Assembly (NCBI GenBank): GCA_002197995.1
Contig: NGZR01000002.1
Location: 4,774,001 to 4,838,000 of the forward strand
Source: Gaeumannomyces sp. JS-464
Taxonomy: Eukaryota; Ascomycota; Sordariomycetes; Magnaporthales; Magnaporthaceae
Length of the DNA stretch: 64,000 nt
Direction: 5' to 3'
Position numbers and translations under genes: made by a program. Shown piece after piece: positions 45,040 through 56,893 of the stretch. Under the pieces are notes generated by a model. The model did not search any database and was not told the DNA's origin. It worked only from the letters and a program-made list of their open reading frames with translations. The stretch's first letter is position 1. The number at the start of each line of letters is the position of its first letter.

Positions 45040-47866
45040 ATGGGGCCTCGTCAGACACTCAAGTTGCAGCTCTACAGCTCAGGCAGCCTCCCAGTCCCAG
45101 TTTTGCCCGAGAAGCTTGCCTGCTCGCCCGTGCTGGACCTCCTAGTCACAGCCGACACCGATAATGCTTTTTTCATCCGCCGCGCCAACGGCGAGCAGGT
45201 CTCTAAGCCCGCCCAGATCTCTGGTGCCGAGATATTGGCAATACGCTGGAAGCCTGACGGTGTGTGCTTTTGCGTTCTTCTTTCTTCGAAGCGGTATACC
45301 TCCCACAGGAGTTTGAGCACGGCAAAAGCTGACGGCTCATTCACCAACCAGGCCAGTATGTGGCCGTGGCCTGGAGCGACGGCGTGGTGAGGTTGACGGG
45401 CATCGAATCCACGAAGGCGCTGCACCAGATATCACCTCGCGAGAGCCCACAGGCCAGGATCGAGTATCTGGGATGGACCCGAAACTGGACCGGCAAGGCC
45501 CATCTCCGCCTCTCCGGGAGCACGCAGTCGACGGCATTAGCAGACCTAGTCCCGGGCGCACTCGACAGCCTAGCCCCGGACGAGCGGACCGACATCCTCG
45601 ATCTCCCTCGTGAGATCACATTCTTAGACGCGGAGACATCCCTACCCAAACTCAGCCCCTTGCCCGTCTCTGGTGGAACAGGGTACGTTCTCTGCGCTCG
45701 TCCCTTCCTTTAGCTGACTTGAGCGGAATGTCGTGTGGGCGTTGACTTACTGGGGCCGCCGTAGCGAGGATACCTTTGTTTTTTCATCTCGTACGTCACT
45801 AGAATTCGTTTTCAAGGCCTTCAAGCCTGAAGAGGCCGATCAGGTCGATGTCATGATCACCGGCATGGTTGACGGCTCCATGCGTCTCACCATATACGAC
45901 ACATTTGACGTCGGCCTGTTCAGGTATACATTACCGTCGTCTACGGCGGAGGCCAATGCGCAGCGGCCTCTTCGTCTCGTCTGCCATGGCTCTCACCCAG
46001 CCGTGTCATCACACTCCCTGCTCCTGCGCACTAGTGACGACCCGCCTGAGACGCTGTATCTGGTGCCCATGGACCTTTGCTTTGTCTACTCGTCTCCCAT
46101 CAACCTCTCGCTGCTTGCCTCCAAGGTCACCATCTTGCAAAAGATCCTCCGCTACATTCACCAGACGCAGGTGCACATGGCATCGGAGTGGGCTTCAGCA
46201 AGGGATCTACCCGCCAGGTTCCTACGAAACGTCTCAGAGGATCTCGCCCAGTCTACCGAAGGACCCACGAGCGTGATGCAGGCACTCTACCATACCGTCC
46301 TGACCGGTCACGCCCATCCACTCGTGAAGGACTGGCTTGTGGACAGTGTTGCGGAGCGGGGACACAAACGATGGGACAAGGCTGTTACATCTGGGCTGGA
46401 GAACATACGAGCGCTCATACACGAAAATATGCTCCCTGCTCTCGAGCGCTGTGCCATCATCTTAAGTCGACTCCTGGGGCTCGCGAGGTTCCACGACGGC
46501 AGCCGGTCCGACATCGGATTCTCAGCGGCCAAGATCAGCAGGCTCCTGGAGATCATCTCGGGCCTGACACTGGTGTGCCACAAGGTCCTGATTCACGTCA
46601 TGGACGAACTTGAGCTCTTTGGAATGTTTTCTTCATGGCTTCGTTTCCAAATCGACCGGCTTGCCTCTTCGGCCTCGTCCACAGCAGACGAGCTTAGCGA
46701 GAGGGAGGCCACCATGGAAAATGGCAAAGTCCTTGAGTATATATCGGGCTTCCTGATGCAGAGCCCCGCAGCGATGTTCTTTGGGCCCTCTGACCCGGAG
46801 AACTTCCGCAAGGACGAAGCGCTCGCGGACGGTGGCCTCCCACTGCTCCACACGGTCGAGGCGCAGATCCGACTGGCAGAGAACGACGAGGCACACATGC
46901 GGGCTCTTCCCGGGTCGACTTTCTGGTCCAGTACCTCAAGACCAAGGCCCAAGGTGTTTTCGACGACATCGCCGAGGCCGAGCGACGCAATGTTCGCTTC
47001 GGTAGCCCTACGGCGCTTGCCATCGGCGGGCCCGTCTCGAAGCAGGAGATGTCCATGTGCTCTCTGCTCAGGCGCGTACGTAGCCCAAGCCCACCCGTCC
47101 CTCCCCCCAACACATGGAAATGTGCGGCGGCTGACATGCACTATGTGATTCTATAGGATGGAGTGGATGCGCAAACATACACCGTTTTGTCTCGCCGGGA
47201 TCAAGAGGGTGCCCGTACGTGCATGCAGTCTTCTCAAAACCTCGCAGTCTTGAAGCCCCAAGCACACGCAACTGACATGCATTGCGACGACCAGTCTACG
47301 TATTCCGCACCAAAATCACCATGTTCGACGGCATAAGCACCGGCACCGCGACGGACGTGTGCGCTCTCGCCCTCACGGGAGGCAAGCTGATTGACTTCGG
47401 GTTTCTGAACGACGACGTCCTGCTCGTTCTGTGGCAGCCCGAAGGTGCGTTTTCCCACCCTCCCCTTCCATTCCGCCACGAGGGCTTAGGGTTTCCTGTA
47501 TTGTGCTTTTGCTAATGGACATATAACTTCTACGTTGCCGTATAAAGAGAAGGGAACATCGCCATTTATATTCCGTGTGTCTCTCGAGGCCCAGAGGTCC
47601 AGGTTCTCGGCCTACACGGACGGCACTCCCCCACAGCCCGCGAGGCCAGCGTGGGCGACCTCATGGCCGGGTTACCCCGGATGGATGTGTCGGGCGGTGC
47701 CGCTAGCGGCCGCGGCACGTTCCGCCCCGTCTGGATGGAGATCAAGCGGCCTAGCAACAGCCGGGGTCGGATGCCCGCCAGGGTGTGCCTGTTGGGCAGC
47801 GACAAGGTCACATACAAGGTCTTTGCCATCCCAGACGATCTGGAGGGGCGGGCTGATGCCGCTTGA
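45040..47866 (+). CDS. apc4: Anaphase-promoting complex subunit 4 (one frame break)
   Basis: APC4 is a scaffold subunit of the APC/C ubiquitin ligase, with an N-terminal WD40 propeller and a helical long domain. Exons are 45040-45259, 45352-45682, 45765-47075, 47157-47214, 47295-47444 and 47550-47866, 795 residues. The N-terminus has the APC4 WD40 block ILAIRWKPDGQYVAVAWSDG followed by VVRLTGIESTKALHQI. The middle holds MASEWASARDLPARFLRN and the helical region around GHKRWDKAVTSGLENIRALI. In exon 3 one base is missing at about 46907-46911: AHMRAL must continue as RVDFLVQYLKTKAQGVFDDI, which then reaches the splice at CSLLRR in phase. The C-terminal propeller part runs to VTYKVFAIPDDLEGRADAA. 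The family is secure; exact small exons (58 and 150 bases) rest on phase and consensus sites. Confidence 0.92.
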
Positions 47867-48587
47867 AGATGGGAGGCATGTCTATGCATGCTACTACGGT
47901 GGGCCAATGAGTCGCCATGCAGTTCTAACGGCCTAATAAGGGCGACGATGGATCAGGCAGAAGACTCGATGGCCACCGATGGATCCTCATAGATACCCCT
48001 TTTCCTTGCCGCATGACGCAAGATTTAGTCCGTGCTAGTAAACCCGTATAACTTGGCCAAAGAACAAGACTTTGTTTCAGCGCACCGCGGGGTGCGTTGT
48101 GGAACCTGTTCTCCCGAATTGACAACGACATGGCGGAATCAAGGAATCAATGTATGACTGTATTATAGAAGCGGGCTGGACACTAATTTATTCGCCATTG
48201 GCTCGGCTTTTAACTACTTTTTTCTTTCCTTGATTTTTCTTTTACTGGTCCCTTCGGCTTTTTCACATTCTTCGCACATTCTGCCTGCCGCCGCCATCCC
48301 TCATGTGGTTCATACGAAGAGGCTACGGAGAGCCGCATGATTTGTGAGGGAGTACGCGAACCCCGATGCGTATTAATAAATAATGATCCTGTGAAACTCT
48401 CGGGTGCCGGCGAGTACCGCGCTCGACGCTCTGCCGCCATTGTCTGCCCCGGCATGCTCATGTCAAACCTAGGACTCTAGTCGGCGGTCATGTAGTTTGA
48501 TGCAATTCGGGTCGACTCCTCGGGCCCTCCCGTCCCACGTCGTGGCATGCCCTCGTGATCGTCCCGTGCCACCACGACCACGTCTCC
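47867..48587. other. Convergent 3' region between apc4 and gtr2
   Basis: 721 bases with no gene that I can support. It is locally AT-rich around 48200-48250. Confidence 0.5.
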
Positions 48588-49933
48588 TCATTTCCTCGGC
48601 TTCGTGATGTCGAAGAACTCGGTCAAGCCCTTGACTACAACGTCGACGTTCATGTTGACGAGCGGCATCTTGTCGTAGGTGCCCTCCTTCATGATCGCCA
48701 CAAGGGCTAAGCAGTTGTCGACCTCTCGGAGCATGATGGGCTTGTCGTCGTCGGCCAGCACGATGCAGCTCTCGTTCCAGCCGCAGGCTACTTGATCCTC
48801 GAGCTTCTGCTGTTGGTCTTGCTCCAGGCGCTCGATGTAGTCGGCCGGGCGCTTCCAGGTGCCGTAGACTTCGAGGACATCAACGACAACGTCGATGTAG
48901 TCGGAGCAGATCTCGTAGGACGCCATGTCGGCCGGCGCGTTGTCGGTTGCGATGTAGATCTTGCTGAGGATATCAAATAGGTACGCCTTCTCGAATCGGC
49001 ACGTGCGGCAGAGCGACGTCAGCATGGCCTCAAGTTGACCGAGCCGCGGTATCAGCGCTTGTATGACCTTGCTGAAGGCCTCGAATATGCTGTGGTTGTA
49101 GATGGAGGTTAAGTGGAACCGGACCGGGGCGTTTTCGAAGCCCTGGTCCGACAGTTCGTCTTGGATGCGGATCGTGATATCCCGCTCGATGTCCAGCCTA
49201 TAGTCGTCCGAGAGGCCGTCGACCTTGTGGATGAAGACCTCGATGTTGATGTTGGGGTAGTGCCGCTGCAGGCTGAGAATAGTCGTGTTCAACCTCGCGA
49301 CCGCCTCAAGGTAGTCGTCTTGGGCATCAATCACCCAGATAAGAGCGCCTATCTCCCCAAATATCGCATCCATATCGAAATTCGGGCTGTCAAAGTAGTC
49401 GATCTGCCCTGGGAAGTCCCAGACTTGGAAGTCCATGAAAGATCTGATGATATCAATGTCAACATTGCCACGTCAGCGACAGCTGACGCAGCAGCAGCAC
49501 ACTTTCATCCGGCGGGAGACAGAAAGCACTAACGCCATGGAGTCCTTTTGGATGCGAGCCGTCGACTCTAGGAACAGTGTCTCGTTTGGCGGTAGTTTAT
49601 GGAAAACCACGCTCGATATCGAGGATTTACCGCTCCTGGCTTCTGTCAGCAACGAGTATCGTAAAGCGAAGGGCCAGGGCATAGGGCCTAGTGCAAAGAG
49701 GCGCACCTTCGCTGCCCCATTAGCAAAAGCCGCGGTTTGCCCTTGGAGGAAGCATCTATCGGGTTATCAGGCAGCCGGGTGCTTGCCACATCTCTCCTTT
49801 GCACTCTTTGTCGGTTCTGTTCGTGAATGCGTTCAAGATTTAGCGACGCCAGACTAAGAAACCTGACAGGTTCGGCGCGACGTGGTGATGTAGGGGCAGG
49901 GGAAGAAGCGGTGGTGAGGTCCTCAGATGCCAT
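48588..49933 (-). CDS. gtr2: Rag GTPase Gtr2 (RagC/D)
   Basis: Gtr2 pairs with Gtr1 on the vacuole as part of the EGO/Ragulator system that tells TORC1 about amino acids. Exons on the minus strand are 49933-49707, 49635-49534 and 49443-48588, 394 residues. The first splice rebuilds the P-loop: LLLMGQR|RSGKSSISSVVF. The second joins QKDSMA to SFMDFQVWDFPGQIDYFDSP, the switch II region with WDFPGQ. The G4 motif is HKVD in IEVFIHKVDGLSDDYRLDIE. The C-terminal roadblock-like half follows (SLCRTCRFEKAYLFDILSK, CGWNESCIVLADDDKPIMLR). About 65 disordered residues precede the P-loop. Start at MASEDLTTASSPAP; an ATG 24 bases upstream is in frame too. No frame break. Confidence 0.95.
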
Positions 49934-52493
49934 GATGACGAAGGCGCCTGGCTCCAAGAGGGATTAGGCAGCAGGGGATGTCTGGAACCCCCGGACGGGG
50001 CTAGGGTAAAAAGCCACAAGCCAGGACAGGACAGAAAGAAACGCAGGGAAAAAAAAAGAAAAAAACTACGGTAAGAAAGCACAATGCGTATTCACCGCCT
50101 CTCCGGGGGCGGACGGCCACTTTCTAGAGGGCCGGGGCCCTGCGTGATTTAGAAGGGCTGACAAGCAACACAAGGGAAGCGGAAATGACAGGAGGACAAC
50201 GGCACGGCACGGCACGACCATGACGAAGATGGCAGCCGTACGAGGGCAGACAGGCAGACAGGCTCATCAGCAGCGACCGAGAGGCGGTGGGCGGCCCCTG
50301 TGACGAGTCTGACAAGCTCCCACCGGCGAGGGCAGTGTGCAGTGATGTTTCGCATCTTACGGTGATACAGGCCGGAAGGCCGAAATGCGGATCAGCAGTG
50401 CGACGGGCCGCGGCTGGACAGCTTGGTTGACTCAACCAACCCAGGCTCTCAGGGCACCAACGTAGCTTTTCTTCTTTGTGCCCAACGGTGCAGGGGGCGG
50501 CTCGTCCCATGTCCCCTGCTGCTGGGCAGGCTGGAGGGCACAAGAGCGAGGGAAATGGAGGAAAACTAAAAACAAACAGTAAATCACAGGAGCGGAATCG
50601 AAAAGGGCGCGTGGGGGCGAGGGTTCCGGGCCAAAGAACGCTTGCAGAGGCCACCGGTGAGGGCAGAAGAAGCACGAAGGAGGAAATCCGACTGGCCAAG
50701 GGGACGGCCGATTGAGCAAGTGCTTGGGCCCCATGACGCGACGAGCAAGCAGAGACATGCGTGCTGTTGCGAAGATGGTACCAGGCGGTAGCCATGGGTG
50801 ACGACAGGAGGCCGGGAAGACGGGCAGACAGGCATGAAGGAGGGCATGTTGATATCGGGCCTCATGGGCGATAGTCGGCGCATGGGGAAAAGAGTAAGAC
50901 AGGAACGGAGAAAGGGAGGCGGAGAAGGGAAAGGGAGGGACCGAAGTCAAGGCGACGGCCGAGGTCCCAGATCCAGGCTCAGAGCCGGGCTGCCGGTACT
51001 CTCTCCAGCGGCCAATGCCATCCATAGATGCCACTCGTCGGCGGATGGATGGAGCCGCCGTCGTGAAAGCAGCGGTGACGGCGAGACTACTTGCCTGCCG
51101 TCAGCCAGGGGCGGCGCGGCGGGCAAAAGGGCAAGCAGGAGGCGGGCAGGCGAATGCGGCGTAAGAGCAACAAAACAAAGCACGACTCACCTCCATCGGC
51201 AGCGGCCGGTCGGGCACCTCCTCCAGGGCGAATGGGTACCGTGAGCAGTGTCGCCGTCGGTCAATCGCGAGATCTGGGCGGCAGATGAAGTAGCCAGCAG
51301 GTGGATTTTTGAGCGGTGGCAGGACGAAGACGGAGTGGGCTATCAGATGGCAGACGAGGGATATTGGGGTGTAACTCGGTGTATATTAACCAGGGTCGGT
51401 ACCTCGTCCGCCCAGGCTCAGCGAGGGCAGGCTTTGTATCGTAGAGGTATGGCCGTGTTGTGCTTCTGGAGACGGCAAAAATAGGCCTACAACCGACACT
51501 ACCCGACAATCAACTGACACAGATCGGTGGACCGGTGTGTCTTTCTGTTGACGCACGTCTCAACCGAAGCAGCGGAGGTACTTTGAGGTTGCTGCAGCCT
51601 AGATTCTGGATGTGATTTGCTGGTGAGATATGGTGAGATATGGTGAGGTAAATCGGAAGCCCAAGAACTGGAGACGAACGCCTGGTCGTGTGCACTTCCC
51701 CAAGTGGGGAGGGTACCTCCTCTCTACCTGTGGGGCCCCAAAGAACTGGAAGCAACACATTCAAAGTGGCACGTGCGTTGAGATCCGCTCCTTCTCAGAC
51801 CCACCAGGCTTGAAGCAGGTTGCCCCATTTGCCTGCTGAGTTTGGCCGCGTTATTCAACATCTTGACCTGACTTCTCGTACTGTTTTCTGTCTCTTATAT
51901 ATCGTAATCGGCATTCTACTTTTCTTTTCTCCCCCAGGAACGATCATGGAAAACCGCCTACCTAACCATGGGCGAAACCGACACCCACTCTGAAAACCTG
52001 AACCACCCTTGAGCAAGACTGGAGCTAAAAGAGGCTGATAAAAGCCAAACAGGAAACCCGATCTGCGGGATAAAAAAGCGCATTGCCAAGCTCGACGCCA
52101 TGTTTTGCCAGGCAATTGGTAATGAGTCGAGACATGCCGGCAGATATTCCCGACCCCATCCCATCTTGCTCCTCTCGCTTTCTCGAGCCCCCAAACGTGG
52201 TCACCAATCCGAGTAGTCCCGGGGCTGTAAAGAGCAAAAGAAGTTCGGGAAATGAGAGGAAATGTCTAACAAAAACAAAGGGAATGGCCCTAAATATGGC
52301 TATTAATGAACGTGGCGTGCAACGGGAAACGACGCATGACCCAGACGTTACGTGACATGCCGGTTACTATCCGGATTAGAGAGCGTGTGTGTGTGAGAAG
52401 AATACGGGGGAATCGAAAGAAACACGGAAGCAAAAGCCAAAGAAGACGGTGGGGGGATGATACCGAGGACCGAGCTTGTACGTCGCGGCGACA
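49934..52493. other. 2.6 kb gene-poor region upstream of gtr2
   Basis: Overlapping frames of up to 223 codons (50124-50795, minus strand) are Ser/Pro/Cys/Leu-rich and look random. A short GGCAC-type tandem lies near 50198-50218. No gene or RNA is called. Confidence 0.45.
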
Positions 52494-54005
52494 TTAAAGC
52501 GGCACAGGCGGAGCCTCGTCCTCCTTAGGCCAGCCAAATATGCTGGCCACAAAGCTCTTTCTACGCCTGGCTTTCCTGTCCGGACCCGGCCCGCCCGCCG
52601 GGCTCGACCGGGGCCGCCCTGGCGGCGAGTGACCGTACTGGTCCGGCGGAGGGAACGGGATTGGCGGGAGCGCCGGCACAGGCGGCGCATGGTCCGATGC
52701 GCTGGTCGGGGGAGTTATGTCCTGCATCGACGGCTTGGTGAAGTTGCCTATCGATTGCTGCACGTGGCCACCCGTTCCTGTCAGCCCACGTCGCTGGAAG
52801 AACACTGCTGATAACAATTGGGCGAGGGGATAGGGGGATTTGCGCTGGCGCAACACTGCTTGCTTACCCTGACGCTCAGCCTATTCCGCAGCATCCTGGA
52901 CCTTCTCTTGTTGGCCGACGGGTCCTCGTCGTCGATGAGCTCGACGCCAGCTTCCCGGGCCAGCTCCGTGATCTCAGTCGCTATCGTCATTCCGTTCACG
53001 GCCACATTCTCCTCCGGCATCGGTACGAAGCGGAGCAGCCCGCGCGCCGGCGGCACCCCGAGCACCTCCTCCATGTGGCTCTGGATCAGGGCCGCGTTCC
53101 TCTTGTTGGTCGTCGGCTGCACCTGCGACGGGAGCGCCAGGATGGTCATGCTATAGGCCGGCTCGAAGGTGCCCCCGAACATCATGCACACCCCGTGCTG
53201 GATCGACACCACGATTGACGACACGGGTCGCTGGAAGCGCAGCGACAGGTTATACGAGAGTTCTGTGATGAAGGTGAACTCGTCGCTCAGCTGCGTCCGG
53301 TCCGGTTCTGTGTCAGTCTATCTCGAGTGCATACGCCAAGCGCAGCATACCAGAGGGATCTGAGCGTACAATCACGTTGGTCCTAACCTCGGCCATCACG
53401 ATGGCCTCGCTCCGGACGCGCTCCGTCAGCGACGACGCGACGGCGTTTTTCTCCTTCTTGGTCGAGGCAAATTGGTCCTCAAAATAGGTGCTTCTCCGCT
53501 TGGCCATGTCGACCTGACCCTGTGACGCCCGATTCCGCGTGCTCGGGTCGCCCGGCGGTGGTCGGTCGATGTCCCGCAACATGCGGTAGTCGCCGTCGAC
53601 TAGATTCGTGCTCTGGGGCCGGGCGGACCCCATATTCGGTTGCTTCCTATGCGGCCCCTTCTGTGTCGTCGTCGTTGTCGTCGTCTGCTGCTGCTGCTGC
53701 TGCTGCTTTTGTTGAGGCTTATATGTCGACACCTGCTGTCGTTGCTGCTCTGGCGGCTGTTGCTTCTGTCGCTCTGGGATCTTCTCTTGCTTCTGCTTCT
53801 GCTTTGCACTCTTTCTCTGAGCAAAAGATAGGTTGAGCGACTTGGAGGAGAGAAGACGCCTGCCCGAAGGCTCACCGGGGTCCTTAAGACGGGCGCTGCT
53901 GGTGCTGGTGCTACTGCTGTTGTTGCTGCTGGCGCCTCCCCCGCCTTTGGCCTCTGCCCCTGCAGCAGGCGTGGTAGCAGCGCTTGCGCCTGGCTCCGAA
54001 GCCAT
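52494..54005 (-). CDS. MIF/tautomerase-fold protein with long disordered N- and C-terminal extensions
   Basis: Exons on the minus strand are 54005-53370, 53290-52868 and 52757-52494, 440 residues, all in phase. An ATG at 54053 would add 16. Residues 1-150 are low complexity, with a Gln/Thr tract (QQKQQQQQQQTTTTTTTQKG). From about 185 the MIF fold begins: MAEVRTNVILSDEFTFITEL, SYNLSLRFQRPVSSIVVSIQ, HGVCMMFGGTFEPAYSMTIL, then NAALIQSHMEEVLGVPPARG and FVPMPEENVAVNGMTI. This follows the order of MIF and D-dopachrome tautomerase. In those enzymes the base is an N-terminal proline exposed after Met removal. Here the fold lies inside a longer chain and no proline sits before EVRTNV, so the classic tautomerase activity is doubtful. 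The C-terminal 85 residues are Pro-rich and end in SFVASIFGWPKEDEAPPVPL. Role unknown. Confidence 0.85.
53685..53708 (+). repeat. (CTG)n trinucleotide run encoding the Gln tract of the MIF-fold protein
   Basis: Eight tandem CTG (CAG on the coding strand), preceded by GTC repeats that encode the Thr stretch. A variable length is expected. Confidence 0.85.
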
Positions 54006-56117
54006 GGCTTCCAGCCCCAAAGCGCAAAAGAAGGCAAAAGGCCGCTCTCCCAAGGGAAGGGTGCTTAGTTCCCCTGCCGGTCCGGGTCCCCGAGAGCTGC
54101 AGCGGCGCCGGGGCTACGCGGGATGGTGAGGAGACCTGTGGGCGACCAAAGGGCCGTGCGCAAAGGCTCAACCAGAGAGACGACGGGGGAGCAGAGGCGT
54201 GGCGGCAGCCAGTTACGAAAGGTCGCAACTTGGAAGGCCACTGCGGCTCGACCCAAGAAGGCTCGTCCGAGGTCAATGCGTGGCACCCCAGATAGCAAAG
54301 CGCCTCTGGCGTCGCCGGGCTGGTAGGCCCGGGCGACTTGCTGATGCTGTAGAAATCAAATGCTGAAAGTCAATGCTGCTAGGCGTGCGCTAAGCTGTGG
54401 GCGGCTGCCACCGACGAGATGATGGTTTATGGATACGGGCCGAGCGCTAGCATATCTTCGATCATGGATGTCGCTCAGGTGTCGGTTGATTGTGATGGGT
54501 CCATGGACAGCTGGGGGCAGGCGGATGTGCGAGACGTTGGGTAGGCGTGAAGTTATCTGGCTAGATCAGGTTGCCAGAGCTAGTCTGGTACTTCAATAGG
54601 CGTGCGCGGGTCTACGGGCTGGGTTGTAGGTGTGAGGTAGTCGGCTATCTGGCATCTCCCATATACCTGGGTCGGAAGACGTATGCACCCCAGCAGCTCC
54701 AGCACCACGGTGTGACAAGGTGTGGCCAAGGAAGATTTGGCCTTGTTTGTTTGATCAAGCAAGCAGCACCTATTCCCGGCCGGCCGGCCCACCTGGAACT
54801 AGCGAACGGAAGGAAACTCCAAAGGAGCGGCGCGAAGAACCGGCAAGAAAAGGACGAAATGAAAAAGGACGCCACGCACGAGCAAGCACTTGCAGCTTGG
54901 TCCTCCGATCTGCCGTCTATCTGTCTCGCGCGCAAATCCGCACAAACACAGGTCGGAGGCTAGCTTCGTGGCCAAGGGAAGGCCTAGTGCCATTCCGTCT
55001 CTTGACATGGAAGGTGGCACCAAATTTGACGACACACGCCTTGGCGCCACTAGCTCGTGGCCAGTGTCAAAGGGGCTACGAAGGCTCAAGGAATACCAAC
55101 GGAACGAGTTCAGAATACAAGGGTTTCGGCGGGCTAGCGGACCAGATGGCCACCTTTCTCTATGTGAACTCAAATCATATGCGCCCGTAGTGTGAGGACT
55201 TCCCTCCCTTCACTACCGCAAACGTTGTGTTCAAGGTGGCGACCGGTGCCAGGTGTGTGGGCAATGTGTGCGCACTGAAAATACCAGGCAAAAGAGAGGT
55301 GAGACGGTAGCTAGCCGTCGGTCTCGCCAGTGTCCAGCCCCTTGAAGGAGCCGCTGGGTCACCGCCGCAGCAATAACACGAGGACTCCAGGGAGAAGGTG
55401 CCTCGTCGAGAAGAAATTTCCGCCACTGACACATCGACGACACATGATGATCCGTCGACTTGCGGATAGCGGCACCCTGATCTTGGTCCCAGTGGTCGCT
55501 GACCTAGGTATAAGCCTAGCCCAAGAATTGGTGGTGCCACGGACTCGGGCAGCTGCAGTCACATCGGCGACGGGCAGCGATCAAATAAGGGCCGCCAAGC
55601 GAAGTGCATGGGTAATCAAAATGGCGGAAGCCACAAGTGCGCCTGGCCGGGGAAACCTTCAAGCAGCCACCCAGGAAAGAAGTCTCGCCGCGACTGAGGG
55701 AAAAGGAGGCAGCCGGAACTTAAATGGCTCTTCTTCTGGGGCGCAATGGGGTGCGTGATAGGATCTGCGACTACCCGTGTGACATTGGGTCTGTGTTCAT
55801 GATCAAATGCTAAAGAAAAGAAAGGGCAGTAACTAGACAAGTGCCTCATAAATAAACAGTACAAGTGATAAACTGGATAACGCCACATCGAAGAATACAT
55901 TAAATGAACCGCCTGGGTACTGAATCACCGAAGAACAAGATTGGGGGAAAAGCCCAATATCTTATGGGCAACACGTAGTTTTATCTTGCATAAGCAGCAT
56001 CTCGTTTGCTCCAACAAGTCGTCAACATGTCCCGAGGGGAAGGTGGGTCTTGCAAAGACACACGCGTCGCCACTTCCCATCTCAACGTCTGCCGACCTCA
56101 CGGCTCAGCCTGAGCAT
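54006..56117. other. 2.1 kb gene-poor region upstream of the MIF-fold gene
   Basis: It holds the MIF-fold gene promoter and the 3' end of the membrane protein gene. Frames up to 156 codons (54720-55190) and others overlap in both strands and look random. No other feature is seen. Confidence 0.45.
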
Positions 56118-56893
56118 TCAGGCAGTCTCGCGGGGAGGTTGCGGGCTGGGGGTGCGCGAATCCCGAGCGTATGTGTAGGCGCTCGTGTACTTCTCAAGCC
56201 TGGCCTGCCACACGGCAGCAGCGAGCACGCCGGCCTCGACAGGAATAAGCAGGATAGCCAGGTACAGGCCTGCCCAGCTCTCCTTGCAGAGAGTGGCAAA
56301 GTGGGGGCGCTCTGTCATGGAGAGGGCTTGCCAGCGGCACGTCCAGCTGATGAGCGTGTCCTCCGAGGTCGAGGCGTTGACGGCGTAAAAGAAGACCATG
56401 GCGATGACAGCGGCAATGAGACCGACCACAGGCGCGGCCAGAGACTGCGAGGTGTGGACCAGAGCGCGGTTCCGAACCTAGAAGGAGGACAGGGGGTCAG
56501 CAGGGGAAGGGAGAAGGCCTAGTATCGGTGGGAGGCGGTGTTGTGGCTTACAATAGTGATGCGGCTGCACATGATGGAAATGATGTTGGTGATGACAACA
56601 AATGCGGCGCCAACCACGAGAGCCACGGTCGGGCGCAGGTTGAAGGCCTGTGGCCACAGAGGGAGGACGTCCTGCATCTCCTGGGGCACGCTAGTGGCGT
56701 TATAGACGTGCAGGGTATCGGCCGAGACTCCCAGGACAGCAATGCCCATGAGTAGGGCCAGCAGGGTGAGACCAGTCCGCACGCCGTCGACGCGCTGCAG
56801 GGCGCGCATCTTGGACTGGAGGTGCAGGTCTTGCGAGTCGACCTCGAAGTCCGAGGCAGAAGGCCTCTTCTCCTTGGTCTGCTGGGGAGCCAT
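56118..56893 (-). CDS. Four-helix fungal membrane protein of unknown function
   Basis: Two exons on the minus strand, 56893-56552 and 56477-56118, give 233 residues. The join is RITI|VRNRALVHTSQSLAAP in phase. Four membrane helices can be seen: TGLTLLALLMGIAVLGVSA (about 40-60), TVALVVGAAFVVITNIISIM (about 92-112), VVGLIAAVIAMVFFYAV (about 130-148) and LYLAILLIPVEAGVLAAAVW (about 190-210). The loop between helices 1 and 2 has an Asn-x-Thr/Ser sequon (YNATSV). The loop between helices 3 and 4 has two cysteines (WTCRW, ATLCKES). The N-terminal tail MAPQQTKEKRPSASDFEVDS is charged and cytosolic-looking. The pattern of short tail and four helices resembles MARVEL-like fungal membrane proteins, but I do not recognise the family. 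No frame break. Confidence 0.8.

Noticed and set aside
2850..47866. Reading the broken genes as pseudogenes
   Set aside because: They include essential single-copy functions, each has only one-base faults, and splice sites and distal domains are intact.
50124..50795. 223-codon minus-strand frame upstream of gtr2
   Set aside because: Ser/Pro/Cys/Leu-rich sequence without domain; other frames of similar length overlap it.
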